Assembly (NCBI GenBank): GCA_019188255.1
Contig: JAETXT010000011.1
Span: forward strand, 1,736,001 to 1,800,000
Direction of reading: 5' to 3'
Source of the DNA: Verticillium longisporum
Lineage: Eukaryota > Ascomycota > Sordariomycetes > Glomerellales > Plectosphaerellaceae
DNA: 64,000 bases
Shown: positions 56,001 through 64,000 of the stretch, piece after piece
Position numbering within the stretch: the stretch's first letter is position 1
How the letters are laid out: each line of letters starts with the position of its first letter
Notes under the pieces: generated by a model
Told to the model about the DNA's origin: nothing
Database searches by the model: none
What the model saw: the letters and a program-made list of their open reading frames with translations, nothing else
Position numbers and translations under genes: made by a program

Positions 56001-56742
56001 AGAAGTGTCCTTGAGCGTCTTCGTTGTCTCTGATGTTCGCCGTCCAGGCTTGTCCGAACAGCGGCTTCTCGTTCACGCTCCGGTTGTAGGGAGCAAATTT
56101 GCTGCTGACCTGCTCAATGACATACGAAGGCGGCACGCCAACCGCAGCGGCGCGCACAATGTCGTCTTCTGGCAATCGCATATCTCGCCTCAGGGTAGAG
56201 CCGAGAGTCAAGAGATTCAGGTTTCTAATGTGGCACCAGCAGTGTTCGCCGTACGCAGGCTGTCCATCGCCCGTCCAAGTCTTGAGCTGCCGGTACTGGT
56301 CCTGGCAGGCGCAGTGATACACGCCTCGGACCGTCACATACTTGACCGACGGCTGCGATCGGACAAAGTATTCTGTAATCATGTTGACGATTTCGTCCGG
56401 CACGCGGCACATCTCCCGTGACCGGCTCCAGGCCTCGTTGTTCGCGGCCCAGAGGTCGAGCCAGCTCGGTTCGGCCCTCGCATTGTTCACGAAACGGGGC
56501 AGCGATATGCCGGCACCATATCGAGGCAGGGCAGGGGCGGGCTGTGAAATGAACTCGTCGATGGACGGTGCTTGGTCATCTGAGGTAAGGTCGTGGAGCT
56601 CGTCATGATCGTTTCTCCGTGAGGCTCGATTCTCTTTTTTTGCGCTGTCTGCGAGTGCGAATCGAGGCAAATATGTCGTCGACGGCAGCCCGTACAGCTT
56701 TGAAGGAGAAGCAGCGATCGTCTTCATCGTGATGATTCTCAT
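53047..56742 (-). CDS. large protein with proline/glycine-rich C-terminal third
   Basis: Single exon of 1231 residues. An upstream Met (MRIITMKTIAASPSK) is taken as start; a second Met lies five codons on. Near residue 110 MCRVPDEIVNMITEYFVRS resembles an F-box-type helix pair. A Cys-rich segment follows (YHCACQDQYRQ and GEHCWCHIRNLNLL) that could bind metal, and another pair is GPCTECGSRH. The middle is globular with repeated Arg/Asp/Trp-rich segments. From about residue 960 the sequence becomes Pro/Gly repeats: runs of five to ten Pro between GGG and GQ blocks, partly encoded by a 33-bp tandem repeat. There is no signal peptide. The stop is probably premature: the frame continues for 62 more codons after TAG. 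I do not recognise the family and assign no function. Confidence 0.72.
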   Translation of the reverse strand: MRIITMKTIAASPSKLYGLPSTTYLPRFALADSAKKENRASRRNDHDELHDLTSDDQAPSIDEFISQPAPALPRYGAGISLPRFVNNARAEPSWLDLWAANNEAWSRSREMCRVPDEIVNMITEYFVRSQPSVKYVTVRGVYHCACQDQYRQLKTWTGDGQPAYGEHCWCHIRNLNLLTLGSTLRRDMRLPEDDIVRAAAVGVPPSYVIEQVSSKFAPYNRSVNEKPLFGQAWTANIRDNEDAQGHFFRYGLFPPRNLVPRHRRLPRARRSRDVNERSERARADINRPGDNVGLYKDDDLFMIKYPYVEPAYPWLNDPYRVWQLDSSFHYIKRAAMDLTEFRRLGGGEDMKMLFRNMDRNERWPHFHARGMHVSGLPIGGPASVMYDLPDGDPMAIRTAQEAPNPGVDNDMIEVEVLNVRQGLDPARGLCLTPPIHYWSWALPQVEMDENEDLLENLTMVFQQDLDYRDIDLDMVPEDVIDMVQNRIRLQLEQSSIEGLEEHRELYRPWADNRPNGATQFLADVLSGCDDFFLVTPLTWHPDVEEADLTRYLKSIQHVDEGPCTECGSRHDAYPQRFNATRDMDYVEVRLCSGRELWDMDELQRLDRDRQAIFDAWPVVTHLLQPFRPPPSVRFLTLFPRDSRVWPKFWNLPCEDGGHELGAVGKYTPGRKRAFRDTYIGKADDEEPTRDAQPKVSLEETDGSEDSSAQGAFASMRKRIKTRATAGHIATKGFLHSMETNFKNGLASVRLQGTRPAIQRRPLSGSDYDGRATTRQQLDQRDAATVIPPQLPVFPGGPPGRLQPPYAPITQTQTVQFILRTGVNIVELNTEVALELNNQVQAHVYAQIAALGCEVPNGETPNPVPPGPASQFIAGGTTAHTVLVRQRWNPAPTEVLSLGNRLRRYLLTPAMLAVFANQYTLPQFRQYVWEILTQENDHLLSLHYPAYHTHWPYPEPPPGPWPFSRNLTPEQEAQHIPRGPPNPWPPADLPRGPPLDSPPPPGRGQPPPPPPPPPPAPWVQPPGPPPGQPPAYYNPPPPPPPPPPGGGGGDGGGQGPPPPPPGGGQGSPPPPPGGGQGSPPPPPGGGQGSPPPPPGGGGHGGGQGPPPPPPGPPGSGQSLPPPSTAPAHPPASNILTAPPLYPVLPTVPGPLGSFQGLPPQPAPPANPHTSQAPPALPTYPALPIVPGIAPVLPPGGGGVSGALGGQGPPPPAPPPTLPATPGGSRFDGLGQT
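53461..53577 (-). repeat. 33-bp tandem repeat in the Pro/Gly-rich region
   Basis: Three exact copies (53461-53493, 53494-53526, 53527-53559) and a partial fourth of an in-frame 33-mer encoding an 11-residue GGGQGSPPPPP unit. Exact identity suggests recent copy-number change. Confidence 0.92.
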
Positions 56743-57391
56743 CGGCCGCGTTGATCATAGGTTGGTCTTCCATCTTTTCTTTTCGGGCGTCACTAGGAAC
56801 GATACTCTCAAGCTATGGTACTTGCTTGATGAGATGCGAATCAGTGCCGAAAGAGTCATTTCGTCAGTTGATGGTGGTACGACCCTTATGATGGAACAGA
56901 GGCCGTAGCCGTCTCCCGAGTACCTCGACTGGGCAGTGGCGCCTCCGATTTGGATGACAATGACATCGTGGCAAAGCAAATGATAGACCCCCTGGCTTTC
57001 GTGGACGACTTCGAGCGACACAAAGATGATCAAGATTGAGACATGGTCAAAGGCGGAAAGGAAGCGAGGGTTGAGAATGAACATGGTGACAACAAAGGCC
57101 GGAGCTGGTTGTCCATGTGCTCTCTTTGAGTGGATGGAATGCTGAGCTTGGATCCGACAAAGACGACTCATCAAGCCTTTCACAATCGAATAAACACTCG
57201 CCCTCGAAATAATACTGCACACAGTCGCCATGCTATCCTGTCGCTGAGGACGTACGCAAGTTTTGGATGACCCATAACACTTGAATCTCGAGAGATGGAT
57301 GACAGGGGACGCCTGGTAAACAAAAATGTGAGTGGAATAGTGGGCTCCAGCACCTACAAAGGACGTGGAACGGGTATCATTGAATTAAGTT
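56743..57391. other. intergenic, one doubtful 158-codon frame
   Basis: A minus-strand frame 56755-57231 has no domain features; I do not call it a gene. Confidence 0.5.
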
Positions 57392-58831
57392 TCATCCCCT
57401 TCCAATGGGATGATTGAACATTAAGAGGCCGTTGAGTCCTCCGACCCAGCCATCGTCGTCGAACTCGGCAGAGTCCCCTTTGCCGGGGCCGCAGATGACG
57501 CACGGGACGCCGCCCTTCCAGCTGCCATCGTTGGTAACGCCGACAGCCTCACCTTCGACACGGATCTCGGTGCCGATGCGCACGCCGGCACTTCTCTTGC
57601 CGTCGATACTGACCTCGAGCTCGCCGTCGCGGTTCTTGCTGCTGACTTTGAGAGTGACCTGGGTGTTGAGGGGTAGGACCAGCGGTCGAAAGCTCAGACT
57701 TCTGGGGCAGATTGGCGTGATGAGGAGGGATTTGACGAGCGGGTGAATGATTGAACCACCAGCACTCAGGCTATATGCCGTCGATCCGGTAGGCGTACTC
57801 AGTAGGATGCCGTCGGCCACAGCTTCAGTCAGGAACCGGTTGTTCAGGTAAATGTCGATGATGGCAAGGTGGGGTTTCGGCCCTCGATGAATGAGGATCT
57901 CGTTGAGGGCATGAATCTGCGGAGGCGAGTCTTTGTGCGCCAGTTTTGTATCCTCGGGAGGCACTGCGGGAAGGTGAGACTGCGACTTGGTCGTCGGGTG
58001 CAGCTGGCTGTTGATGTTCTGGCCGTTGGGGTCGTAGACTCCGACGCGCAGCCTATGCCGAAGCAGAATCTTGGACGCTCGGCTCGGCCCCATGCTCTTG
58101 CCCGGGGCATCTTGCCAGCCAGAGGCTACATCTGTCTCGGCTTCGTGTGCTTTTTCCCCCGTAGCAACCCTCGTGTGCGGGGTCAAGAGGTCTCGGTGTG
58201 GTACCTTGCTGCCAGACATGTAGGCTTCTCTCCAGGCGCGCTTGTACTCCTCGAACTTCCACTCGGCCAGGAAGCCAATGGTGCCAAAGTTGAATGCCAA
58301 GATTGGTGGCACAGAGGAGTAGACGCTGAAGTGACTGGCAGCACGCAGGATGGTGCCGTCACCGCCGAGGGTCGTGATCATGTCAATCTTGTTGGGGAAC
58401 TGCGAGGGGTCGCATGTGTGGATGGGAAAGTCGAGCTGGTCGTGCACCATCTGGGCGACGCGAGGTTCGAAGATGAGATTGAGGCCAGAGTATGTGCTCT
58501 TCAGGTGTTTCGCAAAGTCGACTGTCGCTCGGAGGACTTGAGGCGAGCGCAGCTTAGGCATGAGGAGGATGTTGCGAGGAGGCTGTGGCCAGTGAAGGGA
58601 GAGAAGCCCAGAGTTCGAGGTTCGCGGTTCGCGATAGTTGGGCGTGATACGATTGGGAAGCGAGGAGACATCGCGAATATCAGAGGCGCGTGAGGAGGGC
58701 GGGACAGTTGAGGTACTCGAATACAGTCGCCATGGCGATGTCGTCGTCCATGGTCGTCGAGATGGGAGCTGCGGAGGCCTTGACCAGGGACGACCAGCCC
58801 GGCAGATGTGGATAGTCCAAAGGCTGGACAT
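57392..58831 (-). CDS. NAD/NADH kinase, probably mitochondrial
   Basis: ATP-NAD kinase family enzyme that phosphorylates NAD(H) to NADP(H); single exon, 479 residues. The first 50 residues are rich in Arg, Ser and Trp and lack acidic residues before Asp51 (MSSLWTIHICRAGRPWSRPP), a typical mitochondrial presequence, which points to the POS5-like mitochondrial NADH kinase. The catalytic loop TTLGGDGTILRA is at 153-164 with the GGDGT signature at 156-160. Further motifs are ILAFNFGTIGFLAEWKFEEY, HALNEILIHRG (NE motif), DGILLSTPTGSTAYSLSAGG and the C-terminal strands ELEVSIDGK. An insertion of about 70 residues between the first and second halves (after HRDLLTPHTRV) is low complexity. No neighbouring pathway partner is evident; it is a housekeeping gene. 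Gene-name transfer would need a phylogeny, so I leave the symbol empty. Confidence 0.92.
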   Translation of the reverse strand: MSSLWTIHICRAGRPWSRPPQLPSRRPWTTTSPWRLYSSTSTVPPSSRASDIRDVSSLPNRITPNYREPRTSNSGLLSLHWPQPPRNILLMPKLRSPQVLRATVDFAKHLKSTYSGLNLIFEPRVAQMVHDQLDFPIHTCDPSQFPNKIDMITTLGGDGTILRAASHFSVYSSVPPILAFNFGTIGFLAEWKFEEYKRAWREAYMSGSKVPHRDLLTPHTRVATGEKAHEAETDVASGWQDAPGKSMGPSRASKILLRHRLRVGVYDPNGQNINSQLHPTTKSQSHLPAVPPEDTKLAHKDSPPQIHALNEILIHRGPKPHLAIIDIYLNNRFLTEAVADGILLSTPTGSTAYSLSAGGSIIHPLVKSLLITPICPRSLSFRPLVLPLNTQVTLKVSSKNRDGELEVSIDGKRSAGVRIGTEIRVEGEAVGVTNDGSWKGGVPCVICGPGKGDSAEFDDDGWVGGLNGLLMFNHPIGRG

Positions 58832-59521
58832 GATAACGGCGATTCTATGCCAGTTGGGAGCTCAAGGCAGACTCATGATCGAGCGGACAGCGAGGTGGTT
58901 GCTGAATGGTGTTTCCTGGCGCAAAGGCAGCGAAGCAACTACCAATTGTGAAGAGAGGATACAAAAGTCATAATGACGGAGCTAAGGTACTGCCAGAAAA
59001 TAGTCATAAGAGCGATAAACCGATAGGGGTATAGCGCATTTAGTGACCGATCAAGCTGTTTGTCTCTTGTTATAGGGGTAATGCGCCCCGGTTACAGCAT
59101 GCTGCTGACTGTTCCGCCAGGGCCCACTGGGCTCAATGCTCGCCCTCTTCAACCCAACTGAACGCCATCAACCACATGGGAGATTGGGATTACAATTGCA
59201 CCCCACAGGGGGTATGCAGCTGCCGGGGAATCACTATATTGAGGATCCACGGGTCAACCCACTTTTAACACATACCAACTTATCCAATACACCAACCATT
59301 GAACCCCCATACCTTATGCCCTTGATTCTGTTGATTGATTCTTCTCCACATGCATCCTCCTTGCTTTTCTTGCCTCATGAGAGGTCACATGCGCTTGAAA
59401 TGAGATTTCCTCTCTATCTGATGTATTCGGCTTCGCATCAATATATCTGACTGCAATATCTAACCCAGAAGTCTAGCCGGCATCGCCAGTTGGTACTTTC
59501 ACGGAATGCAGCATCAACCGT
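58832..59521. other. intergenic, no gene recognised
   Basis: Promoter of the NAD kinase gene and 3' flank of the SDR gene. Nothing else supported. Confidence 0.5.
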
Positions 59522-60647
59522 CTATATACCAACCAGGCGGATGCTGAGGTGGTGGGGGTTGCTCTCAAACGCCTTCTTCGACTCTTCCGAGCGAAGCTCA
59601 TGCACATCCCAGGCGGCCCAGGCGAACTTGCCATGCAGGAACGTTGCCTCCTCCGTGGCCGCCCACACGCTGTAATCCGCCGGCAGCTTAACTAGTTCGA
59701 TCACAGTGCGTCAGTCGACTCATATTCTTTCCGAGTAGAACAAGTACTCAAGAGTGTTCCGGAGGTCTCAAGCGGCATGTGTAACTTACTGTCGTCAAAA
59801 GGAAGACTATCAGACGTCATGCCAGCCTTGATAGCAGCCTCGGAGTAGATGAGGCCGGGGTGTACCAGGTTGATTTGAAGTGATTTGGGATTACTTGCGT
59901 CGGCGAGCGTCTGGATGAGGGAATGGCTCGCCTGCTTTGTCAGGTAGTATGAGGGCATCGCCTTGTCTATGCCCGGGGTGTGGATGACGGCCGTAGTGAT
60001 GAACACGAGGTACTGTTTTTGTCAAGCAAACACAGTCAGCGATGCATGATCTGGTGAGCCCAACAAAACGAAGGAATGCGGGACGAGAAAGGAGAAGCAT
60101 GGGATCCTACCTTCTTCTTGTCCTCGAAACCCTTTTGGGCGCGGAACCGTTGGACAAAGTCGAGCTGCGAGCGCACGTTGGTGACATACTCGGCCCAAAC
60201 GGTGTCGAGACTGGACGAGATGAGAGCGCCGGGGCCGCCGACTGCAGCGGCGCTCAGAACCAGGACATCAACCGTGATGCCCTGAGCCGCGATTCCAGAC
60301 CACAGAGCAGCCGTATCGTCGAGACTGGCAACGTCGCTCACACGAGCGATGAATTCTGTCTTAGGGAACTCGGCGGCCAGCCCAGAGGTAGTCTTTTCGA
60401 GAGCGCTGCGGCGGCGGCCCGTGACGATGATCCGCGAAGCAGAGGCTTCAGCGTACGATCTGACGATGCCTTGACCGATGCCAACAGAGCCACCGGTGAC
60501 AAGGATAGTCTTGCCGGCCTGGCTCAGCTCGGGTCGAGTAGCGGAAATAGTAGGATAGGTAGTTTTGTGAATAGTCTTGACCCCTGCAGGAGCACTAATG
60601 ATGACCTTGTCGCCGATGTCCACCACAGAGTCTTTGGGTTCCGACAT
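59522..60647 (-). CDS. short-chain dehydrogenase/reductase (SDR)
   Basis: NAD(P)-dependent classical SDR of 309 residues. Exons 60647-60111, 60012-59790 and 59691-59522; introns 60110-60013 (GTAGGA...ACAG) and 59789-59692 (GTAAGT...CTAG). After a 45-residue N-terminal extension comes the cofactor loop ILVTGGSVGIGQGIVRSYAE (TGxxxGxG at 51-58), then IIVTGRRRSALEKT with Arg residues suggesting NADPH. VDVLVLSAAA stands at the usual NNAG position, with Ser-Ala-Ala instead of Asn-Asn-Ala, a common fungal variant. After the splice, FITTAVIHTPGIDKAMPSYY leads into YYLTKQASH, the YxxxK pair; the catalytic Ser position seems to be Thr. The C-terminus ends WAAWDVHELRSEESK, typical of fungal secondary-metabolism SDRs. 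It is divergent from a Zn2Cys6 regulator. Substrate unknown. Confidence 0.87.
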
Positions 60648-61225
60648 GATGGGTTGTTATGTGGGAACAGTTGGTGGTGTGCAAATGCAAGTAGTCAACG
60701 CCAGTACGTGTATCTCGTCAAGTGAGTGCGTGCCCAAGAGTCTATTGACCACCAGAGGCGCGATATTGAATTCGACTCGGCGCAAGGCTCTTTATAACTA
60801 CTGACATGCCTCATCTCTTTCATCTTGCTTGCGCTTGTTGCCAGAAATCACGCAATGAGGCTCCTTGGCGTGATTCGCACATCAAATAAGGTCCGTCGAG
60901 CCCAGCAGACCGCCGCTCCGCAAACTCCGCAGGTAGCCCCGGAAGCGGTTTGCGATACACCCGCAGGTCGTCCGCAAGTTGCCCGCAAGTTGCCCGCTAA
61001 CAGATTTCACCGCAACTCCCCACAGATTTGGACAGTTGCAGATGCATCAGTACTTTATCGCTACAAGCACGGCGTCTAAGTTACATGGTCGCACCGCGAA
61101 ACCCCCTCCTTGCTATAACGCGATGAAGCATGCAACATCATCGACTTCAACACGTAAAAGACAACAGTCAAGCCATCGTGCTGGATAGAGAATTGCGGCA
61201 TTTGCTACTGCAGCCCCCTGCTCCA
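60648..61225. promoter_or_regulatory. divergent SDR / Zn2Cys6 promoter with CCGCA repeats
   Basis: Six CCGCA pentamers, all on the plus strand, lie within 97 bases: 60918, 60927, 60961, 60972, 60983 and 61010. The pair at 60972-60993 is a tandem CCGCAAGTTGC. Spacing of 9-12 bases within each group is about one helical turn, which suits repeated binding of a regulator; the flanking Zn2Cys6 gene is the obvious candidate. Confidence 0.55.
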
Positions 61226-62563
61226 ATGACGGATAGCGAGAAGTCCAGGCAGCGGGCATGTCATGCTTGTACTGACGCCAAGCGCCGCTGCGACAAGACT
61301 CTCCCCTCATGTCTAAGGTGTCTTAACAGAGGTGTCGAATGTGCATACCCTCCACCGAAACGACAACGTCACCAATTGCCGTCCGGATTTGACGGGCCTC
61401 GTATGCCGAGCGGCGGGCCAGCACTCTCCGCCTCTCGGGGAAATGGGAGTGACGACCACCCGAGGCCGACCGCTGTTGACGCAGAAGCCGACGAGCAAGG
61501 CTCGACGACGGGGGATGCAGGATCAGAGGACCGATCCCCCGACACCCCTCTCGAAGCCAGGCACGCTGACGAGCCGCTTTCTTCGTCGGTACCGAGGTCG
61601 AGGGCGTCCATTTTGAGTAACCTCATGCTGTCCTATCGGACCGTGACCTGGTTCCTCCCACCTTCAGCATGGGTCCTGGAGTACCACTATATGCTCCCTC
61701 CCAAGCGCCCCTCGCCATCCGTCTTCAACAACTTTGTCCGCGGCCTGCAAGCGTGGCTTGTCCGCTACCTGAAGCAAGGCCACAGTCCCCTGATCCACCG
61801 GCGCCTCTACAAAGAAGCCCACATGCCGCAAGACGTGCGCGACGCCGTAGCTGCCATTGCCCTCTCCCAAACGGCAACGCCAGACAACGAGCACATCATC
61901 AGCCCCGCGTCCCACGGCTATCTCTTTGCCCTTCTCGCCCGCCACGGGAGCGACGGCCACGTGCTTGAGGTTTCCAACCTCTCGACGGCCGAGCACCCCA
62001 GCCGCGTCCAGGCCCTCCTGATCCACCTCCTCCTCGCCCTCTTCTCGCCCTCGATCAGGCGCCGCGCCGAGGCAGAGCCCCACCTCGATACCCTCCTCCG
62101 CTGGACTCGCCAGCTCTGGGACTCGGCGAACCTCGACGCCGCCACCTCATATCTCGTCCCGCTCGGCACCCCAACCGCCGACCCTCTGGCGGGCCTCTAC
62201 CGCGCCTTTGTCCTCACCGAGTCCATCCGCCGCACCTACCTCGTCGCCAACATTACGACGTGCGTTTACCTCAACCTGTGCTCGTCGGGCCCACCGCTCG
62301 GCCAAGTGCGCATGGGCGACGTGTACTTTACGCAGCGGGCCGGCCTGTGGGACGCCATCGGCGCGGCGAGGTGGGAGGCCACGGCCCTGGGGACGTGTCC
62401 CCTGTTCTTGCACTTTTTGAACGGTCGTACATTGCCTGAGACCGGGGTGATGGCTGCCGAGGTTGACGAGTTTGCGAGGCATGTGTATACGGTGCTCTGG
62501 GAGGATGATGAGGTAGAGAGATGGACTTTGAGGACTGGGGGTGAGGTGACGGCTGCTTATTAG
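61226..62563 (+). CDS. Zn(II)2Cys6 transcription factor
   Basis: Single exon, 445 residues from ATG 61226 (context CTCCAATGAC); the frame is open 32 codons further up, but the motif begins right after this Met: MTDSEKSRQRACHACTDAKR. The zinc cluster is C-x2-C-x6-C-x6-C-x2-C-x6-C, ending in VECAYPPPKRQRHQ, a basic linker that probably serves as nuclear signal. A Ser/Asp/Glu-rich linker follows, then a helical C-terminal domain of about 300 residues starting near SILSNLMLSYRTVTWFLPPS, with RVQALLIHLLLALFSPSIRR as one strong amphipathic helix. No clear MHR core motif is visible; the layout matches the DUF3468-like C-terminal domain group, but that is tentative. It is divergent from an SDR gene and 0.6 kb upstream of the 3' end of a salicylate synthase-like gene (convergent), so it could regulate either. 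Confidence 0.87.
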   Translation: MTDSEKSRQRACHACTDAKRRCDKTLPSCLRCLNRGVECAYPPPKRQRHQLPSGFDGPRMPSGGPALSASRGNGSDDHPRPTAVDAEADEQGSTTGDAGSEDRSPDTPLEARHADEPLSSSVPRSRASILSNLMLSYRTVTWFLPPSAWVLEYHYMLPPKRPSPSVFNNFVRGLQAWLVRYLKQGHSPLIHRRLYKEAHMPQDVRDAVAAIALSQTATPDNEHIISPASHGYLFALLARHGSDGHVLEVSNLSTAEHPSRVQALLIHLLLALFSPSIRRRAEAEPHLDTLLRWTRQLWDSANLDAATSYLVPLGTPTADPLAGLYRAFVLTESIRRTYLVANITTCVYLNLCSSGPPLGQVRMGDVYFTQRAGLWDAIGAARWEATALGTCPLFLHFLNGRTLPETGVMAAEVDEFARHVYTVLWEDDEVERWTLRTGGEVTAAY

Positions 62564-62814
62564 GGGCAGTTGGGCACTCTTCTGTTTTTTTTTGGTGTTT
62601 GGTGCTGCCGGAGACGGATGTTAGATGCCTGGCATGCTGGATGTGTGATTGCCGATTAGATCTGGAAGAGTGGGACGTTTCTACTCGCAAGAGCTTGCAT
62701 TTTCTGTCGTTAATCGTGCATGGCCTCTGGGCTAGAGGAGTTTACATGCCACTTAGAGAAAGCATCAGAAAAAACACTAAGAATATGGAGGGTGGGCCAG
62801 CAAAAGTTTTCGCT
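62564..62814. other. intergenic, no gene recognised
   Basis: 3' flank of the regulator with a T run (62585-62593); nothing else seen before the tRNA gene. Confidence 0.5.
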
Positions 62815-62887
62815 GGTCAGTATGAGGGTCGAACTCATGACCTTGGCATTATTAGTACCACGCTCTAACCAACTGAGCTAACCGACC
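62815..62887 (-). tRNA. tRNA-Ile (AAU)
   Basis: A complete 73-base cloverleaf on the minus strand. Acceptor arms GGTCGGT/ACTGACC pair at all seven positions with one G-U. The D-arm has TTAGCTCAGTTGGTTAGAGC (A-box). The anticodon arm TGGTA/TGCCA pairs around CTAATAA, placing AAT at 34-36. The T-arm is CATGAGTTCGACCCTCATA (B-box GTTCGACCC). No intron and no encoded CCA. Confidence 0.95.
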
Positions 62888-63158
62888 AGTTGATGTGAGA
62901 AGGCAGAAACTGCAACATCATGACGGGATTGCGGTATTTCTTATTCGATCTAGGTTGACCTACAGTGTTCAGTGTTCAGTGGAAGACTCAAATTGTGGTG
63001 GGGGTTAGTGTTGATTCAATGGAGGCGCCGCTAGACTGAATGCATTGGCAAGCGACGAATTGTGCTGTGTAAGCACGAAAAGGAATGTATTCGGAAGCGC
63101 ATGATACAAAAACAATGCTGCTGACTTGTTCCACCCAAAGACGGAGGATGCCAACTAC

Positions 63159-64000
63159 TCAGAGAGGCACCACAAATGGCGCAATGGTGCTGAGCTTCTC
63201 AACTGTCTCAGTGAACTCGCGTGTGGGCTCAGACTGATCGATGATTCCTGCGCCTGCCTGCACCCACGCCTTCTCTTCATCTTGATAGACCGATCTGAGT
63301 ACCAGGGCTCCCTCAAAAAAGTCCGATCCTTCAAGCATGATGACGCTGCCAGAGTACAGTTCACGAGGGCGTGTCTCAAGGGAAGTGATGACCTCAAGGG
63401 CAGGCTGCTTCGGAATGCCAGACGCAGTGATGGATGGGAAGAGAACATCGAATGCGTCCCAGGCATCCTTCGCCTCGTTCAACTGTCCACACACCCTAGA
63501 CCCAAGATGCTGAACCTTGCCGCGTTCCCTGATCGACATGAAATCATCGACAACGACGGAATCGTTCGAGCAAATCTGCTCAAGTTCCTCGACCGCGGCC
63601 TTGACGGACAGAACGTGTTCCACAATCTCCTTGGAGTCACTCAGAAGTTCTTGTCTCAGTTTCAGACGCTCCGCGTCGCTGGAACCACATGAACGGGTGC
63701 CAGCCAGCGGTTCTGTGGTGACGCGGCCGTTCTCCAAAGACATGACTAATTCGGGACTAAATCCGGTGGCCTGGAAACCGCCATGAGAAAGACAAAAGCT
63801 TGTCCTCGGAGTGTTCGACTTCCGCCCTGTAAGTAGCGTCTGAGGCATGTTGACGGAGCCCGGAAGATCAACTGCCCTAGAGAGTATGACTTTGGCCAAG
63901 CGACCCTCTCTAATCTGAGACAGACCGTCCTCCACCGACTGCATGTAAGCTTTTCGATGTTGATCAGTCTGCCAGTCAGGCATGTGAGGGGATCCGCGTG
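63159..64000 (-). CDS. salicylate synthase-like chorismate-binding enzyme, N-terminus outside window
   Basis: C-terminal 280 residues of an anthranilate/isochorismate/salicylate synthase-fold enzyme; the frame is open to base 64000, so the start lies beyond the window. Motifs in order: LAKVILSRAVDL, FCLSHGGFQATGFSPELVMS, TTEPLAGTRSCGSSD, LLSDSKEIVEHVLSVKAAVE with the Mg-binding Glu in KEIVEH, DDFMSIRERGKVQHLGSRV, LFPSITASGIPK, RELYSGSVIML and QAGAGIIDQSEPTREFTETV with the second metal-ligand pair. The TASGIPK variant (anthranilate synthases have TLSGAPK) and the absence of a glutamine amidotransferase segment favour the bacterial siderophore-type salicylate synthases. That family uses chorismate to isochorismate to salicylate chemistry. 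No intron in 842 bases. It converges with the Zn2Cys6 gene; a tRNA-Ile lies between. Isochorismate synthase remains possible without the N-terminal part. Confidence 0.85.
   Translation of the reverse strand, partial: RGSPHMPDWQTDQHRKAYMQSVEDGLSQIREGRLAKVILSRAVDLPGSVNMPQTLLTGRKSNTPRTSFCLSHGGFQATGFSPELVMSLENGRVTTEPLAGTRSCGSSDAERLKLRQELLSDSKEIVEHVLSVKAAVEELEQICSNDSVVVDDFMSIRERGKVQHLGSRVCGQLNEAKDAWDAFDVLFPSITASGIPKQPALEVITSLETRPRELYSGSVIMLEGSDFFEGALVLRSVYQDEEKAWVQAGAGIIDQSEPTREFTETVEKLSTIAPFVVPL

Noticed and set aside
56755..57231. 158-codon minus-strand frame
   Set aside because: No recognisable feature and no sign of conservation visible from sequence.

Overview
This is filamentous ascomycete nuclear DNA (Pezizomycotina, most likely a Sordariomycete; I would not name a genus). 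The evidence is short GT-AG introns of about 44-70 bases with CTAAC-type branch sites, Zn(II)2Cys6 regulators, a Git3-type receptor, a 2EXR protein, fungal GH35 and BBE-type secreted enzymes, and eukaryotic tRNA genes without encoded CCA. Genes are well spaced (about 25 in 64 kb) and intergenic stretches reach 2.7 kb.

Left third (1-22 kb): a 5'-truncated conserved gene; a carbon/nutrient-sensing 7TM receptor carrying an apparent one-base frame break; an 0.8 kb non-autonomous DNA transposon with long terminal inverted repeats, a 9-bp target duplication and an inverted array of about 60-bp units; a secreted 5'-nucleotidase tail-to-tail with a small secreted I9-type protease inhibitor; a Gfo/Idh/MocA oxidoreductase; a PlsC acyltransferase; a Pro/Gln/Tyr-rich disordered protein; and two neighbouring nucleotidyltransferase-like genes (18.3-20.7 kb) followed by an LTR-like remnant and a 7TM protein.

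Middle (25-43 kb): an unrecognised gene; a small candidate pathway cluster made of a class III aminotransferase and a divergently transcribed MFS transporter, sharing a 0.5 kb promoter full of AAAGCCG / CCG-N4-CCG sites, with a Zn2Cys6 regulator next to them; an AAAP amino-acid transporter; a decayed ELRD-type pseudogene beside an intact 2EXR gene; and a secreted GH35 beta-galactosidase whose frame is broken by one base.

Right third (43-64 kb): tRNA-His (intron-containing), a polytopic membrane protein, a Thr-rich secreted protein, a secreted lactonase-fold propeller facing a secreted BBE-type FAD oxidase, a second LTR-like remnant, a 1231-residue proline-rich protein that seems to have lost its last 62 codons to one in-frame TAG, a mitochondrial-type NAD(H) kinase, an SDR and a Zn2Cys6 regulator sharing a CCGCA-rich divergent promoter, tRNA-Ile, and at the right edge the C-terminal two thirds of a bacterial-style salicylate synthase-like chorismate enzyme.

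Several genes show single-base frame breaks (2.53 kb and 41.71 kb clearest; 26.08 kb ambiguous) and one a lone nonsense codon. These may be real decay or residual assembly errors; re-reading the raw data is the first thing to check.
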